Of a stretch of 64,000 nt of DNA, positions 16,550 through 25,184 are shown one piece after another (within the stretch, counting starts at the first letter, position 1; every line of letters begins with the position of its first letter). The notes under the pieces were generated by a model. The model saw only the letters and a program-made list of their open reading frames with translations, was not told where the DNA came from and ran no database searches. The position numbers and the translations under genes were made by a program. This DNA comes from Winogradskyella luteola (GTDB lineage: Bacteria; Bacteroidota; Bacteroidia; Flavobacteriales; Flavobacteriaceae): positions 1 through 64,000 of the forward strand of contig NZ_JAGSPD010000014.1 of NCBI RefSeq assembly GCF_019203985.1, read 5' to 3'.

Positions 16550-17386
16550 CTAAGATTTAAAAAAGTTTATCGTTACGGTATCCATGGTTTTCAATCCCAT
16601 TAAAGTAGATGCACTACCAACAGTACTACAATTGCTTTTATAGACAGCAATTTCTAAATATCCAGAAGAATTAAAAACGACAAGCCCTTTGCCTTCGTCA
16701 TTTCGCTTAGACTCTTCAAGATTGAAATTTACAATATCGCTATACTTACTATGTATTTTTTTGAACTTATGGTTACGGGCTGAAATTTCATAAGCTCTTG
16801 TCTTTTGAACGTCCTCAAAAAATTTCTGTTTAATATTGGTCACAACATTACCATAATTATCAATATAAATAACACTGCCAATGATTTGATTTTTTTCATC
16901 ATTAACAAATGGAATTAAATTTTTAATCGGTTTAATGGTGTTAATAACTTTTCCTATAATTTCAAGTGTACCTCCACGAGCAATATGACAGGCCACTTTT
17001 ACAAACACATCTAAAACAGGAAAACTGGTTTCGATTTTATCATGAATGTTAATTTCTACGATTTTTTCTGGAGCAATTTCAGCACAAATCATACTCATTA
17101 TACCATTGTTAGCACATATAAAGTAATGGTCATCTAAATTAACTGCAATATGCTTGTTTTCAGGACTTAACTCAGAGTCAATTCCTATAATATGAATTGT
17201 ACCCTTCGGAAAACTACTATAAGCATTTAAGATAATATATGCCGCTTCGGAAATATTAAATGGAGATATGGAATGTGAAACATCTACAATTTTTACATCC
17301 TCTAGCTCACTATAAATCGCACCTTTTATGGCTCCAGCAAAGTGATCTTTTTCACCAAAATCAGTCGTTAAAGTGATTATTGCCAT
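16550..17386 (-). CDS. DUF62 / SAM hydroxide adenosyltransferase-like protein, divergent
   Basis: This 278-residue protein has the DUF62 layout. It begins MAIITLTTDFGEKDHFAGAIKG (the SAM-binding N-terminus), has SISPFNISEAAYIIL and GTIHIIGIDSE, then a C-terminal barrel with GSVIYIDNYGNVVTNI. The family splits SAM with water to adenosine and methionine and includes fluorinase and chlorinase. Of the usual Asp-Arg-His triad only Asp70 is clearly in place. The 'DPGVGt.R' segment reads IDSELSPENKHI with Lys/His where Arg is usual, and the 'FHGRD.FAP' His segment reads FPVLDVFVK. Activity therefore needs testing, though such divergence is common in Bacteroidota. Confidence 0.82.
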   Translation of the reverse strand: MAIITLTTDFGEKDHFAGAIKGAIYSELEDVKIVDVSHSISPFNISEAAYIILNAYSSFPKGTIHIIGIDSELSPENKHIAVNLDDHYFICANNGIMSMICAEIAPEKIVEINIHDKIETSFPVLDVFVKVACHIARGGTLEIIGKVINTIKPIKNLIPFVNDEKNQIIGSVIYIDNYGNVVTNIKQKFFEDVQKTRAYEISARNHKFKKIHSKYSDIVNFNLEESKRNDEGKGLVVFNSSGYLEIAVYKSNCSTVGSASTLMGLKTMDTVTINFFKS

Positions 17387-17539
17387 GGATTAATTGTTGA
17401 TATTTTTTTTAGAATCGAGGTTGTAAAATTCTTAGATTTGTTTGTGTACAAATGTGACACAAAACTAATAAAAGAAAACAGATTAACACACCAAACGAAT
17501 TTTAATATTTATTTGGTGTTAACTAAATAAAGCACGCTT

Positions 17540-18493
17540 TTGAACGAACTTATCTTAGAACTCGAAGAAATTACTCCAAAAGAATTCTTCGGTGCGCAAA
17601 ATGCAAATATCGAACTTTTAAAAAAATACTATCCGAAACTGAAAATCGTAGCCAGAGGCAATAAAATTAAGGCCTATGGTGATGAAGACCTCCTCGAAGA
17701 GTTTGACCATAGAATGACGATGTTAATGAAACATTTTGGTAAATACAATAAACTAGACGAAAATGTCATAGAGCGTGTCCTTACCAGTAATAGTAGCGAT
17801 GATTACAATACTTCGACAAAAAGTGGCGAAGTTATAGTACATGGGGTTGGAGGTAAATTGATTAAGGCACAAACTGTAAACCAGCGTAAACTTGTAGAAA
17901 GTGTTCGTAAAAACGATATGGTATTTGCTATTGGCCCTGCAGGTACCGGTAAAACCTATACTGGTGTGGCACTGGCTGTACAAGCCTTAAAGAGTAAGGA
18001 GGTAAAGCGTATTATTCTAACACGTCCTGCAGTCGAAGCTGGTGAGAATCTTGGTTTTTTACCTGGTGATCTAAAAGAAAAATTAGATCCTTATATGCAA
18101 CCGTTGTATGATGCCTTGCGCGATATGATTCCTCATGAGAAATTAGATAATTACATAGAAAAAGGTGTAATCCAAATTGCTCCATTGGCCTTTATGCGTG
18201 GACGCACTTTAGATAATGCTTTTGTAATTTTAGATGAAGGACAGAACACTACACATGCACAAATGAAGATGTTCTTAACACGTATGGGCAAAAACGCTAA
18301 ATTTCTATTGACTGGCGATCCAGGTCAGGTAGATTTACCACGTCGTACCATTTCTGGATTAAAGGAAGCCCTTTTAGTTCTGAAAAATGTCGAAGGTATC
18401 GGTATGATTTATCTCGATGATAAAGACGTGATTCGTCATAAGTTGGTTAAAAAGGTAATCGCGGCATATAAGAGTATAGAGAATAGAGATTAG
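17540..18493 (+). CDS. phoH: PhoH family ATPase
   Basis: This 317-residue protein is a full-length PhoH/PhoL-type ATPase. The N-terminal about 110 residues resemble a KH-like RNA-binding segment, then the Walker A motif GPAGTGKT (132-139), LTRPAVEAGENLGFLPGD, and the Walker B region AFVILDEGQNTTHAQMK, then LLTGDPGQVDLP and HKLVKKVIAAYK near the end. The start is TTG at 17540; no ATG lies near, and starting there gives the conserved N-terminus MNELILELEEITPKEF. Family members are linked to ribosome maturation or RNA metabolism. Confidence 0.93.
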   Translation: MNELILELEEITPKEFFGAQNANIELLKKYYPKLKIVARGNKIKAYGDEDLLEEFDHRMTMLMKHFGKYNKLDENVIERVLTSNSSDDYNTSTKSGEVIVHGVGGKLIKAQTVNQRKLVESVRKNDMVFAIGPAGTGKTYTGVALAVQALKSKEVKRIILTRPAVEAGENLGFLPGDLKEKLDPYMQPLYDALRDMIPHEKLDNYIEKGVIQIAPLAFMRGRTLDNAFVILDEGQNTTHAQMKMFLTRMGKNAKFLLTGDPGQVDLPRRTISGLKEALLVLKNVEGIGMIYLDDKDVIRHKLVKKVIAAYKSIENRD

Positions 18494-18538
18494 TCGTATT
18501 TAGCAGTAACAGCATACAGTTAAACGCACAAACAAAAA

Positions 18539-19486
18539 ATGAGTAATACAATAATAGATACTAACTTCAACTTTCCTAACCAGAAATCTGTTTATAAAGG
18601 AAAGGTTCGAGAAGTGTATAACATCAACGATGAGCAATTGGTAATGGTTGCCACGGATAGATTGAGCGCTTTTGATGTGGTAATGCCAAAAGGAATTCCT
18701 TATAAAGGTCAAATTCTAAATCAGATTGCGACTAAAATGATGAAGGATACCGAAGATTTAGTCCCCAATTGGTTAGTGGCAACTCCAGACCCTAATGTGG
18801 CTGTGGGACACTTGTGCGACCCGTTTAAGGTAGAAATGGTAATTAGAGGTTATATGTCTGGGCATGCGGCTCGTGAGTATAAAGCAGGTAAGCGATTACT
18901 CTGTGGTGTGCCAATGCCAGATGGCATGAAAGAAAATGACAAATTCCCAGAACCTATTATTACACCAGCGACAAAAGCAGAAAAAGGGGATCATGATGAA
19001 GATATTTCCAGAGAAGCTATTTTAAAACGCGGTATTGTATCTGAAGCAGATTATGTTGTACTCGAAGATTATACCAGAAAGTTATTTCAGCGAGGAACAG
19101 AAATTGCAGCTGAACGTGGATTAATTTTAGTAGATACTAAATACGAATTTGGTAAAACCAAAGACGGTAAGATTGTATTAATAGACGAAATTCATACACC
19201 AGACTCTTCACGTTATTTCTATGCGGATGGTTATCAAGAACGTCAAGATAGAGGTGAAGCACAGAAACAACTCTCTAAAGAGTTTGTACGTCAGTGGTTA
19301 ATAAGTAATGGTTTTCAAGGTTTAGAAGGGCAAACCGTGCCATCTATGAGTAATGAGTATATAGAAACTGTTAGTGAACGCTATATTGAACTCTACGAAA
19401 ATATCACAGGTGAAACGTTTATAAAAGCAGATCTTTCTGATATTCAGAGTAGGATAGAGGCTAATGTTTTGGATTATCTAGGTTGA
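18539..19486 (+). CDS. purC: Phosphoribosylaminoimidazole-succinocarboxamide synthase
   Basis: This 315-residue protein is the SAICAR synthase of purine synthesis, joining aspartate to CAIR with ATP. It shows [11 protein letters not shown] (ATP site) near residue 20, then [21 protein letters not shown], the family signature, and [33 protein letters not shown]. The length fits the eukaryote-like or Bacteroidota form, longer than the E. coli type. It follows phoH by 45 bp, probably in one transcript. Confidence 0.97.
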   Translation: MSNTIIDTNFNFPNQKSVYKGKVREVYNINDEQLVMVATDRLSAFDVVMPKGIPYKGQILNQIATKMMKDTEDLVPNWLVATPDPNVAVGHLCDPFKVEMVIRGYMSGHAAREYKAGKRLLCGVPMPDGMKENDKFPEPIITPATKAEKGDHDEDISREAILKRGIVSEADYVVLEDYTRKLFQRGTEIAAERGLILVDTKYEFGKTKDGKIVLIDEIHTPDSSRYFYADGYQERQDRGEAQKQLSKEFVRQWLISNGFQGLEGQTVPSMSNEYIETVSERYIELYENITGETFIKADLSDIQSRIEANVLDYLG

Positions 19487-19499
19487 TGCCTTTTGTATA

Positions 19500-19856
19500 T
19501 TACTCTATAACTATTTCTATATTTTTATTTGGTATAGGTTTTTCGATTAATTGAAAAATGAATAGATTACTACGTTTTACTTTGAGACTTTTCTGATTTA
19601 TAAAATCAATTTTGTATCTATCTCTTTTTGGTATATCCAAAGAAAATATTTTCTTAGATCTACTGCAGTTCGAATAGTATTGAACGCGCCATATGGTTCC
19701 TTTTGGTCTTATTATTTTCCCATTGGATAAACTAGTCAACTTAAAGCTAAAATCTCCAACCGTGACACCCCAACCTCCAAGAACATTAACTTTGTATATT
19801 CCAACAGGTAATTCTACTATTACACCAGAGTTATGGATGTTAATAGGTGGTAACAT
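19500..19856 (-). CDS. Hypothetical beta-rich protein, translationally coupled to DinB gene
   Basis: No family is recognised. The frame extends to an ATG at 19910, but an internal ATG at 19856 gives a 118-residue protein. At 19856 the sequence TAATG overlaps the TAA stop of the DinB gene with the ATG, a classic coupling arrangement, so I choose it. The protein has short beta-strand segments such as GVIVELPVGIYKVNVLGGWGV and FSFKLTSL. It has no signal peptide or membrane segment, and is rich in Lys, Ile and Ser in the C-terminal half. A small ligand-binding or structural role cannot be excluded. Confidence 0.6.
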   Translation of the reverse strand: MLPPINIHNSGVIVELPVGIYKVNVLGGWGVTVGDFSFKLTSLSNGKIIRPKGTIWRVQYYSNCSRSKKIFSLDIPKRDRYKIDFINQKSLKVKRSNLFIFQLIEKPIPNKNIEIVIE

Positions 19857-20380
19857 TAATATCTTGATTTCAAAGTCTCGATATGGTGCTCCACATGATG
19901 CGCCGTCCACATAATAATTTCCCGTACTGGCATTTTTCCCATCAGCGGATGGGGAAGTATTACCGTATCTAAATTCTTATCACTTATCTTCTTGGTTTTA
20001 TACTGTAATTTCTTGCTTTCGGTTTGTAATCGATTAAGAATGTAATTTTTATCCTCAAGTTGTGGTACTTTCATGTTTTCCGACCCTTTAAAGGTTTTAC
20101 CTTTAGCATCTTCTAAGCGTTCTTGGTAACGCTTTACTATGGCATTATAATCTCTAACGGGTCTGTTGGCTTTACCAAACTTATAGCGCAATAGAAACTT
20201 GGGCATGCTCAAAGCATTATTGAGTGGTTTTATACTCTGTAATAAATGTAGTGTTTGTTGCCCTTGCGTCCACTTGCCTTTGGGGCCTTCAGTCCAGGAT
20301 TCTTCAGGTTGTTGTTGCAACCAATGAATTAATTCAGAATGTTTGGCTTCAATTAAATCTGCAATAGCTTCTTTGTTCAT
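19856..20380 (-). CDS. DinB family protein
   Basis: This 174-residue protein (start at the ATG 20380, MNKEAIADLIEAKHSEL) has the DinB/YfiT four-helix bundle pattern. It has a first helix with ELIHWLQQQPEESW, WTQGQQTLHLLQSIKPLNNAL in the second, and a late MWTAHHVEHHIETLK helix with a cluster of His residues that in this family bind a divalent metal. Members include metal-dependent hydrolases and thiol transferases. The substrate is unknown. Its stop overlaps the start of the next gene (TAATG). Confidence 0.85.
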   Translation of the reverse strand: MNKEAIADLIEAKHSELIHWLQQQPEESWTEGPKGKWTQGQQTLHLLQSIKPLNNALSMPKFLLRYKFGKANRPVRDYNAIVKRYQERLEDAKGKTFKGSENMKVPQLEDKNYILNRLQTESKKLQYKTKKISDKNLDTVILPHPLMGKMPVREIIMWTAHHVEHHIETLKSRY

Positions 20381-20528
20381 AGATGCAATTTTTATAAACA
20401 AAAGATAGGGATTTATTTCTTTAGAATCAAGACCGCCTATTTTGACTGGCTAAATACAAGTCGTTTTTATAAATATAAGTCAAAACGAATTAATGCAAAT
20501 ATGGAATTTAGCTTTTGGTATTTAGAAT

Positions 20529-21284
20529 TTACTCTTCTTCCTTTTCTTGTACCACAACTTTATTTTTTTTGAAGATAGGCACTAAGTAAGATAAATTCAA
20601 TCCAAAACCTACGCCAAAACTACCACTATCATAGGTTCTGTTGAATCCAGGGATGTAAAGGTTTTCATAATCGTCTGGGGAGGTTTCTGAAACTAAAAAC
20701 TTAAGCTGTGTATTTATACCAGCAAACAAATTATTAAATAATTCTGCTTTTATCCCTATTAGTATTTCGCCCCAAATTGCAGTTAGACCGTCAAATTCTG
20801 TGCCTTCTTCTACTGAAAATTGCTGATTCCAATACTGGTTATTTACATTGTATACTTCGTAGCTGTTTAATGTTTGACTAAAGGTACTCGCACCTACTCT
20901 AAAACCAACATAGATCATGTTTTCCATATCTAACCAATTTTTATAAAAATTGAGGTCAATTCCACCTTTAAAGTAGCTTCCTTTTGTGGTATTGTTTAAG
21001 ACATCGTTATCAATGGTACGCTCTTCATTACCAATCTCACCAGCCAAATAGATTTTTTTTGTGAGACGATAATCTCCCATAATTTCAAATCCTGAGTAGT
21101 CGTCATCTAAAAATGTGCGTGCTAGTTTACTCATATCTGCACCCAAACGCAATCCATATTTTTGCTTATAGACCAAAGTATCCTTTACGGTTTTCTTGTT
21201 TTCTTGTGCAAATGCCATTGTTGATAACAACAGCAAAATAGCGAGACTTTTAATGGAAGATGCGAACATGTACTGTGTTTTCAT
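20529..21284 (-). CDS. DUF6048-family outer-membrane beta-barrel protein
   Basis: This 251-residue protein starts with a signal peptide (SSIKSLAILLLLSTMAFAQ) and consists of alternating beta strands, e.g. YGLRLGADMSKLARTFLDDDYSGFE then GDYRLTKKIYLAGEIG and GFRVGASTFSQ, ending in VGFGLNLSYLVPIFKKNK, which looks like a barrel strand. This resembles DUF6048, an uncharacterised outer-membrane family. Its start overlaps the preceding DUF6452-like gene by 35 bp, so they are co-expressed. The C-terminal tail is Glu/Lys-rich. Confidence 0.8.
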   Translation of the reverse strand: MKTQYMFASSIKSLAILLLLSTMAFAQENKKTVKDTLVYKQKYGLRLGADMSKLARTFLDDDYSGFEIMGDYRLTKKIYLAGEIGNEERTIDNDVLNNTTKGSYFKGGIDLNFYKNWLDMENMIYVGFRVGASTFSQTLNSYEVYNVNNQYWNQQFSVEEGTEFDGLTAIWGEILIGIKAELFNNLFAGINTQLKFLVSETSPDDYENLYIPGFNRTYDSGSFGVGFGLNLSYLVPIFKKNKVVVQEKEEE

Positions 21285-21828
21285 TTTCTATGTTTACGAC
21301 GTCTATTTCTATATCGTCAATCCAATCATCACCATCACTATCTATGGTAATATCTAGTTCCGTAAAAATACTTTTGTACCCGCAGGCTCTAGAGACGTAT
21401 TCAAATTGCGGTATGTATGAAATTTCAATTATATCTAAATTAGATGTAGCTGTTGGGTCATCATCTATACGCAGATTTGTATCTTTTTCTAATAAAAAGC
21501 GTGTTGTAACGTCATCACCTTCTGTTCCGATTAATAGAGGTAACCCAATTGTATTACTGTTTACATCGAATAAAACAGTACCATCATACTCAACAATAGA
21601 ATCTGATGATTCTGTCGGTGGTGTAAATACTCCATTTTCATCAACAAACAATTCCTCGCCGTAAACAGATATTCTAGGTACATTTTTTAAATCCTCAGGG
21701 CTGTCAACATCATAAAACTCAATAATTAATCTTGGCGTGGTAGAAGTACTCTCTGCACAGATATCGTCGCGTTCACATGAAAATATTGCAAGGAACATAA
21801 AAAGAAGTAAAAATTGTTTTCTCTTCAT
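21250..21828 (-). CDS. DUF6452-family lipoprotein
   Basis: This 192-residue protein carries a lipobox (FMFLAIFSC, lipid Cys18) followed by a short acidic stretch. The body fits the DUF6452 pattern: TTPRLIIEFYD, PRISVYGE, LPLLIGTEGDDVTTRFLLE and a late CGYKSIF motif with a buried-looking Cys. Families DUF6452 and DUF6048 are commonly adjacent in Flavobacteriia, and here they overlap by 35 bp. The function is unknown, with an outer-membrane location expected. Confidence 0.8.
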   Translation of the reverse strand: MKRKQFLLLFMFLAIFSCERDDICAESTSTTPRLIIEFYDVDSPEDLKNVPRISVYGEELFVDENGVFTPPTESSDSIVEYDGTVLFDVNSNTIGLPLLIGTEGDDVTTRFLLEKDTNLRIDDDPTATSNLDIIEISYIPQFEYVSRACGYKSIFTELDITIDSDGDDWIDDIEIDVVNIENENTVHVRIFH

Positions 21829-21858
21829 TAATCTATTATGAATGTTTCAGTTTATAAT

Positions 21859-23340
21859 TTAGTTAGAATTATTTGTTAAATGCCCGTTAAGAGTTTCAAA
21901 CAAAACCACAGTTTCTATATGCGCTGTGTGTGGAAACTGGTCAACTAAACTTAACTTTTTTATATTATATCCTGCTTGCATCAATTGCTCTGTATCTCTG
22001 GCTTGCGTAGCAGGATTACAAGATACGTAAACCAAACGTTCTGCATTAAGGTTTATTATTTTTTTAAGGGTTTTAGGTGCTATACCAGCTCTTGCTGGGT
22101 CTAAAATAATAGTTCTAATTTTGTTAGTGTATTCTGGGTGCTCGTTTAAAAACTTACCAACATCGGATGCGTAAAATTTTAAACCTTTAATATGGTTACG
22201 TTTGGCATTTTCTTTAGCATCTTCAATAGCGGAAGCCACAATATCTACACCTACAATTTTAGTATTATTAGCTTTACTCGCTAAGATTTGTCCTATTGTA
22301 CCAGTACCGCAAAACAAGTCCAAAACCACAGTATTATCTACAGCATCTTTATTTTCTAAAGCGTAATCTACGACTTTAGAATATAATTTTTCTGCACACT
22401 TAGGATTGGTTTGAAAAAAGCTTTTCATGCTGATTTCAAAATTTAAGTCTAATAATTCTTCAACAATTTTATCCTCACCATAAACAAGATTTATGTTTCC
22501 GTTGGTAGCTATAGTGCGATCACCAACTTCATCATTAATAGTATGAAGCAATCCAGCGACTCTATTCCCAAATAATTTAACCAAATAATTAGCAAATTCA
22601 TTTAAATTAAATTTTGGTAAATCATAAGATGTCGTTACTAAATTAAATAACAGCTTGTTAGTCTTGTACGACTTACGAACTACAAAATATCTAAAAAAAC
22701 CTTCTTTTTTTGGTCCATGCCAAGGAGCTAAGCCAGTCGCTTCACAATACTGTCTTATGGCTTTAAGGTGATTCTCCAATTCGGCATCAAATAATCCTGA
22801 GTCTTTGTTTAGGTTTTCACCACACCACCAAAGACCACGTCTTTTAAACCCAAGAGTAAATTCGTCGACATCGGTTTTTTGGTCTCTATCGTAACCAATT
22901 GCAGAAAAACCATATTCCATTTTATTGCGATAATGGAAGGTATTGGGTGATTTTATAAATTCATCAAACTTTTCTTCTATATCTGTAACCTTGCCGATAC
23001 GCTTAAACAGTTCTAGTGTGCTTTGTTTTTTATAGTGATGCTGCCTTTCTAATGGTAATTGAATGTAGGGTGCTCCGGGAATATCTTGGTAGTGCATTTC
23101 AACTTCATCGTCAGATGCTTTTAAAACATCGATCAATTTACACTCAGCATATTTTTTACTCGATTTTTTTACCTGAGCTTTTACCAATTGACCAGGAAGT
23201 GTATTGGGAACAAACACAACAAATTCACCATGCTCATTACGAATACGGCCAATTCCCTTGCCACCAAAGGCATAATCTTCGATTAAAATTTCAATAATTT
23301 GTCCGCGTTTAACAAATTTGTTGCGTTCTCGTCTTGGCAT
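21859..23340 (-). CDS. rlmD: RlmD/TrmA-family 23S rRNA (uracil-C5) methyltransferase
   Basis: This 493-residue protein has an N-terminal TRAM-type RNA-binding domain (residues 10-70, starting KRGQIIEILIEDYAFGGKGIGR), then the Rossmann methyltransferase domain with VVLDLFCGTGTIGQIL (motif I) and LDPARAGIAPKT (motif IV), and YVSCNPAT with the catalytic Cys in the C-terminal part. It would methylate C5 of a uracil in 23S rRNA. The [4Fe-4S] cysteine cluster expected after the TRAM domain (CxxxCGGC) is not seen; that segment reads PGAPYIQLPLERQHHYKK. The exact target (U1939 or other) is therefore uncertain. Confidence 0.88.
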   Translation of the reverse strand: MPRRERNKFVKRGQIIEILIEDYAFGGKGIGRIRNEHGEFVVFVPNTLPGQLVKAQVKKSSKKYAECKLIDVLKASDDEVEMHYQDIPGAPYIQLPLERQHHYKKQSTLELFKRIGKVTDIEEKFDEFIKSPNTFHYRNKMEYGFSAIGYDRDQKTDVDEFTLGFKRRGLWWCGENLNKDSGLFDAELENHLKAIRQYCEATGLAPWHGPKKEGFFRYFVVRKSYKTNKLLFNLVTTSYDLPKFNLNEFANYLVKLFGNRVAGLLHTINDEVGDRTIATNGNINLVYGEDKIVEELLDLNFEISMKSFFQTNPKCAEKLYSKVVDYALENKDAVDNTVVLDLFCGTGTIGQILASKANNTKIVGVDIVASAIEDAKENAKRNHIKGLKFYASDVGKFLNEHPEYTNKIRTIILDPARAGIAPKTLKKIINLNAERLVYVSCNPATQARDTEQLMQAGYNIKKLSLVDQFPHTAHIETVVLFETLNGHLTNNSN

Positions 23341-23439
23341 GTATTGTCAATTAGAGTGCAAATATAGTCGCATTTTAGACTATCTTTAAAAAGTTTGAAA
23401 ATAAATTGAACCTTTTTAAACCTTCTTCGTCTTTAGAGT

Positions 23440-23946
23440 ATGCAAGTGGTAAATTTTCATAAAAGAGTTATCCATGAGCCTAAAGAAAAAGTTTCAGAAT
23501 TATTGAAGACTTTAGCTAGCTCAGAGGATTTGGTGTGGCCTTACGAAAACTGGCCAGCTATAAGATTTAATGATGGTTTGAAGGTGGGAAGCAAAGGTGG
23601 TCATGGTCGAATTCGCTATACGATTACTGAGTTTGAATTAGGAGACTATATTAAATTCGAGTTTTCTAAACCTGAAGGATTTAATGGAACACATAAGTTG
23701 AAAATTAAAGGAATTGATGATACCTCTTCAGAAATATTTCATGAAATAAAAATGCAAACGTCTTTTAAAGCATTATTGCTTTGGGTTTTTATGGTGAAGT
23801 GGCTTCATAATGCATTGATTGAGGAGGCTTTTGACAAAGTTGAAAATCATTTTACAGAAACCAAAAAAGAAAGCAGATATAACTTTTGGGTAAGATTTTT
23901 AAGAGAGGCTTACAAGAGAACATCATTTCAAACCAAGTATAGCTAA
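23440..23946 (+). CDS. SRPBCC / polyketide cyclase-like protein
   Basis: This 168-residue protein looks like a START/SRPBCC-fold protein. It has an N-terminal strand and helix (VVNFHKRVIHEPKEKVSELLKTL), a central antiparallel set (GRIRYTITEFELGDYIKFEFSK, GTHKLKIKGIDD, EIFHEIKMQTS) and a C-terminal amphipathic helix containing LHNALIEEAFDKVENHF. Members bind lipids or hydrophobic molecules in a helix-grip cavity. Its stop abuts the TTG start of the ECF sigma gene with no gap, so the two are likely translated together. Confidence 0.7.
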   Translation: MQVVNFHKRVIHEPKEKVSELLKTLASSEDLVWPYENWPAIRFNDGLKVGSKGGHGRIRYTITEFELGDYIKFEFSKPEGFNGTHKLKIKGIDDTSSEIFHEIKMQTSFKALLLWVFMVKWLHNALIEEAFDKVENHFTETKKESRYNFWVRFLREAYKRTSFQTKYS

Positions 23947-24498
23947 TTGAAAACAGATTACCACATAGATGAAAAATTAGTGAATGCCTACAAAGCTGGT
24001 GATAAAAGAGCTCTTGCAACTTTGGTGAAACGATGGCATAGGTTGTTTTGTGATAAAGCGTATTGGTTAGTAAAGGATAAAGATGCTGCAAAAGATATAG
24101 CACAAGACAGTTGGGCAATAATTATAAATAAAATAGATAAGCTTAAAGAGCCAAAGCAGTTTAGATATTGGGCATATAGAATTGTATGCAATAAGTCAAC
24201 AGATTGGTTGCGATTACAATCTAAAAAGCAGAATAAAATAGTTGTACACGATTTAAATATTGAAGGCTCAACTAGCACATATTCAGAAAATGAAGAATTG
24301 AGGCAAATTGTCTTAAAAGCTATAAATGCCTTGCCCATTGGGCAAAAGAAAGTAATTAAATTGTTTTATTTAGAATCGTATAGTTTAAAGCAGATAAGTG
24401 ATTTACTGGGTATATCGGTAGGAACAGCAAAGTCCAGACTGTTTCACGCTAGAGAAAAATTGAAAGCAGAACTATATCTTAATAAAGATAAATTTTAA
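23947..24498 (+). CDS. ECF-type RNA polymerase sigma factor (sigma-70 family)
   Basis: This 183-residue protein has sigma region 2 (about 15-85, DKAYWLVKDKDAAKDIAQDSW and FRYWAYRIVCNKSTDWLR) and region 4 (about 125-178, INALPIGQKKVIKLFYLESYSLKQISDLLGISVGTAKSRLFHAREKLK), the usual ECF arrangement. The only plausible start is TTG at 23947, directly after the upstream TAA. The next gene, DUF6768, lies 128 bp downstream. A nearby anti-sigma factor is not obvious. Confidence 0.88.
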   Translation: MKTDYHIDEKLVNAYKAGDKRALATLVKRWHRLFCDKAYWLVKDKDAAKDIAQDSWAIIINKIDKLKEPKQFRYWAYRIVCNKSTDWLRLQSKKQNKIVVHDLNIEGSTSTYSENEELRQIVLKAINALPIGQKKVIKLFYLESYSLKQISDLLGISVGTAKSRLFHAREKLKAELYLNKDKF

Positions 24499-24626
24499 TA
24501 ATTAACGTCTGTCACATTGATAGTGTCATACTGAGCGCAGTCAAAGTACAGTTGAGATGCGTATAAAAATAAAATGAATATTAACTGTTTCTCATTTTCA
24601 TGAGAACAACAAAATAAATTTTTGAG

Positions 24627-25013
24627 ATGAAAACTAATATGGAAGACATAGATCGTTTAATTAAAGAAACACTAACAGAAGAAGAGGCAAAGTTTTATGA
24701 TGACTTAGAAGAACAAAATTTATGGCAGATGGTATCAGGAATTTTTTCTGGTAAAAACAGCTGGATTGTTTATATGATGAGTATGGTACAACTCATCTTT
24801 TTCGGAATCTTTATTTATTGCGCCATTCAATTCTTTAATGTAGAAGCTACCAATGATCTTATAAAATGGGGAGTTTTTGGAACCGTAAGTTTAATGGGAT
24901 CTATTATGTTAAAACTATTCTCTTGGATGCAGATGGATAAGAAAGCCATTATCAGAGAAATAAAACGGTTAGAACTGCAAGTATCATCGTTGTCCGGAAA
25001 AATTTCTGAGTAA
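24627..25013 (+). CDS. DUF6768-family membrane protein
   Basis: This 128-residue protein has two central hydrophobic helices (about 50-68, IVYMMSMVQLIFFGIFIYC, and 80-97, IKWGVFGTVSLMGSIML). They are flanked by a soluble N-terminal segment (MEDIDRLIKETLTEEEAKFYDDL) and a C-terminal coiled-coil-like segment (AIIREIKRLELQVSSLS). This is the DUF6768 pattern, often found next to ECF sigma genes in Bacteroidota, so an anti-sigma-like role is possible but unproven. A near-palindrome (GTTTCTCAT/ATGAGAAC, about 24586-24607) lies just upstream. Confidence 0.8.
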   Translation: MKTNMEDIDRLIKETLTEEEAKFYDDLEEQNLWQMVSGIFSGKNSWIVYMMSMVQLIFFGIFIYCAIQFFNVEATNDLIKWGVFGTVSLMGSIMLKLFSWMQMDKKAIIREIKRLELQVSSLSGKISE

Positions 25014-25184
25014 GTTTTATATACAGCAGATTATTTATTAATTTGCACGCTCTCAGGGATGATTTCTTTCCCACGCTGCTTTTTCGGGCCTCACCTTCAC
25101 TCAGAAGTTTCTGTGAGCAAAGTCTTCGAAAGAATAAAGGTAGATAAGGAATGGTTATTTTTTTAATTTAAAAACGATATTAAA
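25014..25184. other. Intergenic region with locally GC-richer stretch, possible structured leader
   Basis: There is no coding signal. From about 25045 to 25140 the G+C content is visibly higher than in the flanks, with short complementary tracts (GGGA/TCCC and CAGAA/TTCTG). A TTAATTTGCA sequence at about 25040 resembles a flavobacterial -7 region, one base from TAnnTTTG. It may be the leader of rocD or a small RNA. I see no terminator at its end. Confidence 0.3.

Noticed and set aside
19857..19910. Upstream extension of the 118-aa gene to the ATG at 19910
   Set aside because: It overlaps the DinB coding sequence by 54 bp, while TAATG at the DinB stop gives a better start.
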